NCBI GenBank assembly: GCA_964626505.1
Contig: CAZVFR010000154.1
Coordinates: 1-8,632, forward strand
DNA: 8,632 nt
From: CAZUGA01 sp964626505
GTDB lineage: Bacteria; Pseudomonadota; Gammaproteobacteria; Methylococcales; UBA1147
Reading direction: 5' to 3'
Shown here: one piece after another, positions 7,901-8,632 of the stretch
How the letters are laid out: each line of letters starts with the position of its first letter
Numbering within the stretch: the stretch's first letter is position 1
Translations under genes and position numbers: made by a program
The notes under the pieces: generated by a model
Told to the model about the DNA's origin: nothing
Databases searched by the model: none
The model's input: the letters and a program-made list of their open reading frames with translations, nothing else

Positions 7901-8014
7901 CGCCCCCTCGCGACGGTCGTGATCGGAGGGCTTGTTACGTCAACTCTGTTGACATTGATCGTATTGCCGATGCTCTACCAAATGTTCGCGGAGCCCAAGG
8001 AAAAATTATCATGA
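4952..8014 (+). CDS. HME-RND heavy-metal efflux pump (CzcA/CusA family)
   Basis: This 1020-residue inner-membrane proton/metal antiporter is the motor of the tripartite system. The order is typical: TM1 (about 9-31), first periplasmic loop starting LPIDAFPDVSPTQV, TM2-6 (about 335-498), TM7 (about 525-545), then the second periplasmic loop. That loop begins with FMPTLDEGDI and contains RVSEMLTGVRGDVAVKLFG, which is CzcA-like. TM8-12 follow at about 860-1012, including GIAVLNGVVMVSYFNQL. In TM4 the proton-relay motif reads AIGMLVDGAVVVVEN. D401 and E408 match CzcA D408 and E415, but A395 stands where CzcA has D402. The CusA three-methionine site is not reproduced: by eye its positions fall on V/Q, L/N and E. 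It is slightly shorter than CusA (1047) or CzcA (1063). Divalent cations are my guess, but specificity is open. Confidence 0.93.
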   Translation: MSRLIAFALSQRLLVLLLVLILIGAGIVAVKQLPIDAFPDVSPTQVKVIIKMPGMTPEEIETRITAPVEVELLGIPSLTMLRSVAKYALTDITLDFDEGTDIYWARQQVAERLSGVWGDLPSGVEGGIAPLTTPLGEMFMFTIEGGDLTLMQRRNLLDWIIRPALRTVKGVADVNALGGLVRSFEVVPDNALLTSRGISMEALEQALEHNNRNDGAGRIAEGEEALLVRTEGRIKTLRDVAKIVVSRASGVPVTVGDIANVQIGALTRYGAVTRDGKGETVEGLVLSLRGANARQTVLDVRAKLDELAPALPVGVKIDVFYDRGNLVNRATGTVLKALGEAVVLVLILLGLFLGNLRAALTVALVLPLSALFTFILMRQLDLSANLMSLGGLAIAIGMLVDGAVVVVENVTSRLSQTRSEQRLPRLHIIYRAVSEVAVPVTSGILIIIIVFLPLLTLQGLEGKLFTPVALTVVFALSGSLLLSLTVIPVLASFLITQVSDEEPWLPRKLHALYPPLLVWCLARKKLIFAVTAASLLLTVIVYTQIGRAFMPTLDEGDIVVQLEKLPSISLAESARLDVRVQQAVLAQIPEVRSIISRLGSDEIGLDPMSLNETDAFLVLKPRAEWDTDSKDDLIEKIRAVLDQFPGIDYGFTQPIQMRVSEMLTGVRGDVAVKLFGPELEILNQKAHEIVGVLSEIPGASDVFTRQNEGVQYLRIRIDQRAAGLMGLNGDELERMLRTQVEGVQLGIVQEGLQRTPLILRGDTQASGFNDLQVTLPDGRRIALSSVASLDRVEGVVSIARERGQRFVVVRCNVQDRDLVGFVDEARKIVAEKIQLPAGYTMEWGGQFENQQRAAARLSVVIPVSIGLIFLLLFSTFGSVRQAVLVLTNIPLALIGGVFALWLSGEYLSVPASVGFIALLGIAVLNGVVMVSYFNQLRATGMPMNRVIVDGAARRLRPVLMTASIAAFGLVPLLIATGPGSEIQRPLATVVIGGLVTSTLLTLIVLPMLYQMFAEPKEKLS

Positions 8015-8316
8015 GTGCCGACAGTTTACTCGTTAGCTTCAATGCACCTCCGGCCCTGGAGGAAATGCTCGTGGATTGGCTACTCGAATTCGATCCTGAG
8101 CAGCGCTTTGCAAGTTACACGGTTAACGAGCACAACGGCGACCACTCACAGCTCTCGCTCGCGGAACAGGTGACTGGACGACAAAAGCAAGTCCGCTTTG
8201 AGTTGATACTCGCCAAAGATCGATATGAAGGATTTATGGATAAATTTAGAATGGATTTTAGTGGGTCGGGGATACATTATCGGGTGGTGCCGGTTTTGAG
8301 TCAGGGACGTTTTTAA
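8011..8316 (+). CDS. DUF3240 family protein, efflux-operon partner
   Basis: This is a 101-residue cytosolic protein with no signal peptide or membrane segment. It carries the hallmarks of DUF3240: APPALEEMLVDWLLE (12-26), SLAEQVTGRQKQVRFEL (49-65), and a C-terminal IHYRVVPVLSQGRF. The family is typically encoded next to HME-RND pumps. The predicted alternation of strands and helices suggests a ferredoxin/PII-like fold, which I infer rather than see. Its start overlaps the pump stop by four bases (ATGA), with AAGGA (7997-8001) as ribosome site, so its amount is tied to the pump's. A role in sensing metal or tuning pump activity from the cytosol is plausible but untested. It is the last gene of the operon; no convincing intrinsic terminator follows. 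Confidence 0.85.
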   Translation: MSADSLLVSFNAPPALEEMLVDWLLEFDPEQRFASYTVNEHNGDHSQLSLAEQVTGRQKQVRFELILAKDRYEGFMDKFRMDFSGSGIHYRVVPVLSQGRF

Positions 8317-8474
8317 ATAACCATTCAGATCAATGCCAGCTATTGAGCATTGTGCAAATGAGCAGAGGCAATTTGATACGAAATGGGGTTAATCACAGTG
8401 AACACTCTTTAAAATAGTATTATGAACTAAGCGATTTGCCTCGCTAATATCTAATTCTGTAACCCTTAATCCTG
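8317..8474. other. Intergenic gap between efflux operon and toxin gene
   Basis: No gene is visible. A small hairpin AGCGA-TTTGCC-TCGCT occurs near 8430-8445 without a T-run, and GAGGCAA near 8365 can pair with TTGCCTC in that loop/arm. Neither is convincing as a terminator. Confidence 0.3.
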
Positions 8475-8504
8475 TTGACAGACTATAATCCATTGGATTA
8501 GGCT
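8475..8504 (+). promoter_or_regulatory. Promoter and palindromic operator of the RelE/HigB-type locus
   Basis: A perfect TTGACA (8475-8480) and a perfect TATAAT (8484-8489) both occur, but only 3 bases apart, so they cannot be partners. Either TTGACA pairs with TAGGCT (8499-8504, 18-bp gap) or TATAAT works with a weak -35 upstream. A palindrome TAATCCA-T-TGGATTA (8486-8500) overlaps the core and is a natural site for autorepression by the antitoxin. The sequence is plain; its use as an operator is inferred from how toxin-antitoxin loci work. Confidence 0.6.
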
Positions 8505-8511
8505 TGCCACT

Positions 8512-8632
8512 ATGCAAACCATAGTCGAACTACCTGAATTTCTGAAAAAATCAGATAAATTACTCAGTAGCTCAGAAAGGCTAAGTATTACCAACTATTT
8601 AGCGTCACATCCAGCAACTGGCGACATCATGC
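8512..8632 (+). CDS. RelE/HigB-type toxin, N-terminal part (3' partial)
   Basis: Forty codons are visible before the window ends. The pattern MQTIVELPEFLKKSDKLLS, a helix with SERLSITNYLASHP and then ATGDIM matches the start of RelE/HigB2-like toxins, whose members typically read T-V-x-E-x-P-x-F ... L-x-x-Y-L-A-x-x-P-x-x-G-D-x-I/M. These are ribosome-dependent mRNA endonucleases held inactive by an antitoxin (often HigA-like with an HTH domain), which in this layout usually lies downstream, outside the window. There is only a weak ribosome site (AGG at 8500-8502). The catalytic residues are in the missing C-terminal half, so integrity cannot be judged. Confidence 0.75.
   Translation, partial: MQTIVELPEFLKKSDKLLSSSERLSITNYLASHPATGDIM

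Noticed and set aside
4952..8014. Calling the pump CusA (Cu/Ag) or CzcA (Co/Zn/Cd) outright
   Set aside because: The TM4 motif mixes both types and the CusA methionine triad is missing, so a specific symbol would be a guess.
8430..8445. AGCGA/TCGCT hairpin as terminator of the efflux operon
   Set aside because: Five pairs only, no T-run, and more than 100 bases after the last stop codon.

Overview
This window looks like chromosomal DNA from a gammaproteobacterium of middling GC content. That is inferred from the protein families, the overlapping operon style and the short palindromic repeats between genes. Aquatic lineages (Methylococcales- or Cellvibrionales-like) would fit, but the sequence alone does not prove a genus. 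Every gene I support lies on the + strand.

Left part (1-1282): the last 25 codons of one FtsX/MacB-type ABC transporter permease, then a complete second permease of the same type two bases later. This is the tail of an ABC export operon whose ATPase, and probably a membrane fusion protein, should lie to the left.

Middle (1283-2062): a patch without an operon. It holds a composite inverted repeat (about 1360-1465) with two hairpins inside a 24-bp stem, a PIN-domain (VapC-like) toxin gene lacking its 5' end and first catalytic aspartate, and a REP-like palindrome (1942-1978). It reads as a decayed toxin-antitoxin locus invaded by small repeats.

Right part (2066-8316): a heavy-metal efflux (HME-RND, Czc/Cus-type) operon. 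The order is a small exported histidine-containing protein, outer-membrane factor, periplasmic adaptor, RND pump and a DUF3240 protein. The last four genes are joined by 4-, 1- and 4-base stop/start overlaps, so they are almost certainly co-transcribed and translationally coupled. The pump takes metal ions from the periplasm (or cytoplasm), the adaptor bridges, and the outer-membrane channel releases them outside. The pump's TM4 signature is a hybrid: it keeps the CzcA-like DGAVVVVEN but has AIG where CzcA has DFG, so the metal cannot be named safely. No metal-responsive regulator (MerR, ArsR or two-component) is present.

Right edge (8512-8632): the first 40 codons of a RelE/HigB-type toxin, preceded by a strong promoter-like region with a 7+1+7 palindrome that probably binds its antitoxin.

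Most candidates for second looks are the hybrid TM4 motif, the DUF3240 partner, the small His protein and the composite repeat. I did not find a wholly new multi-gene system.
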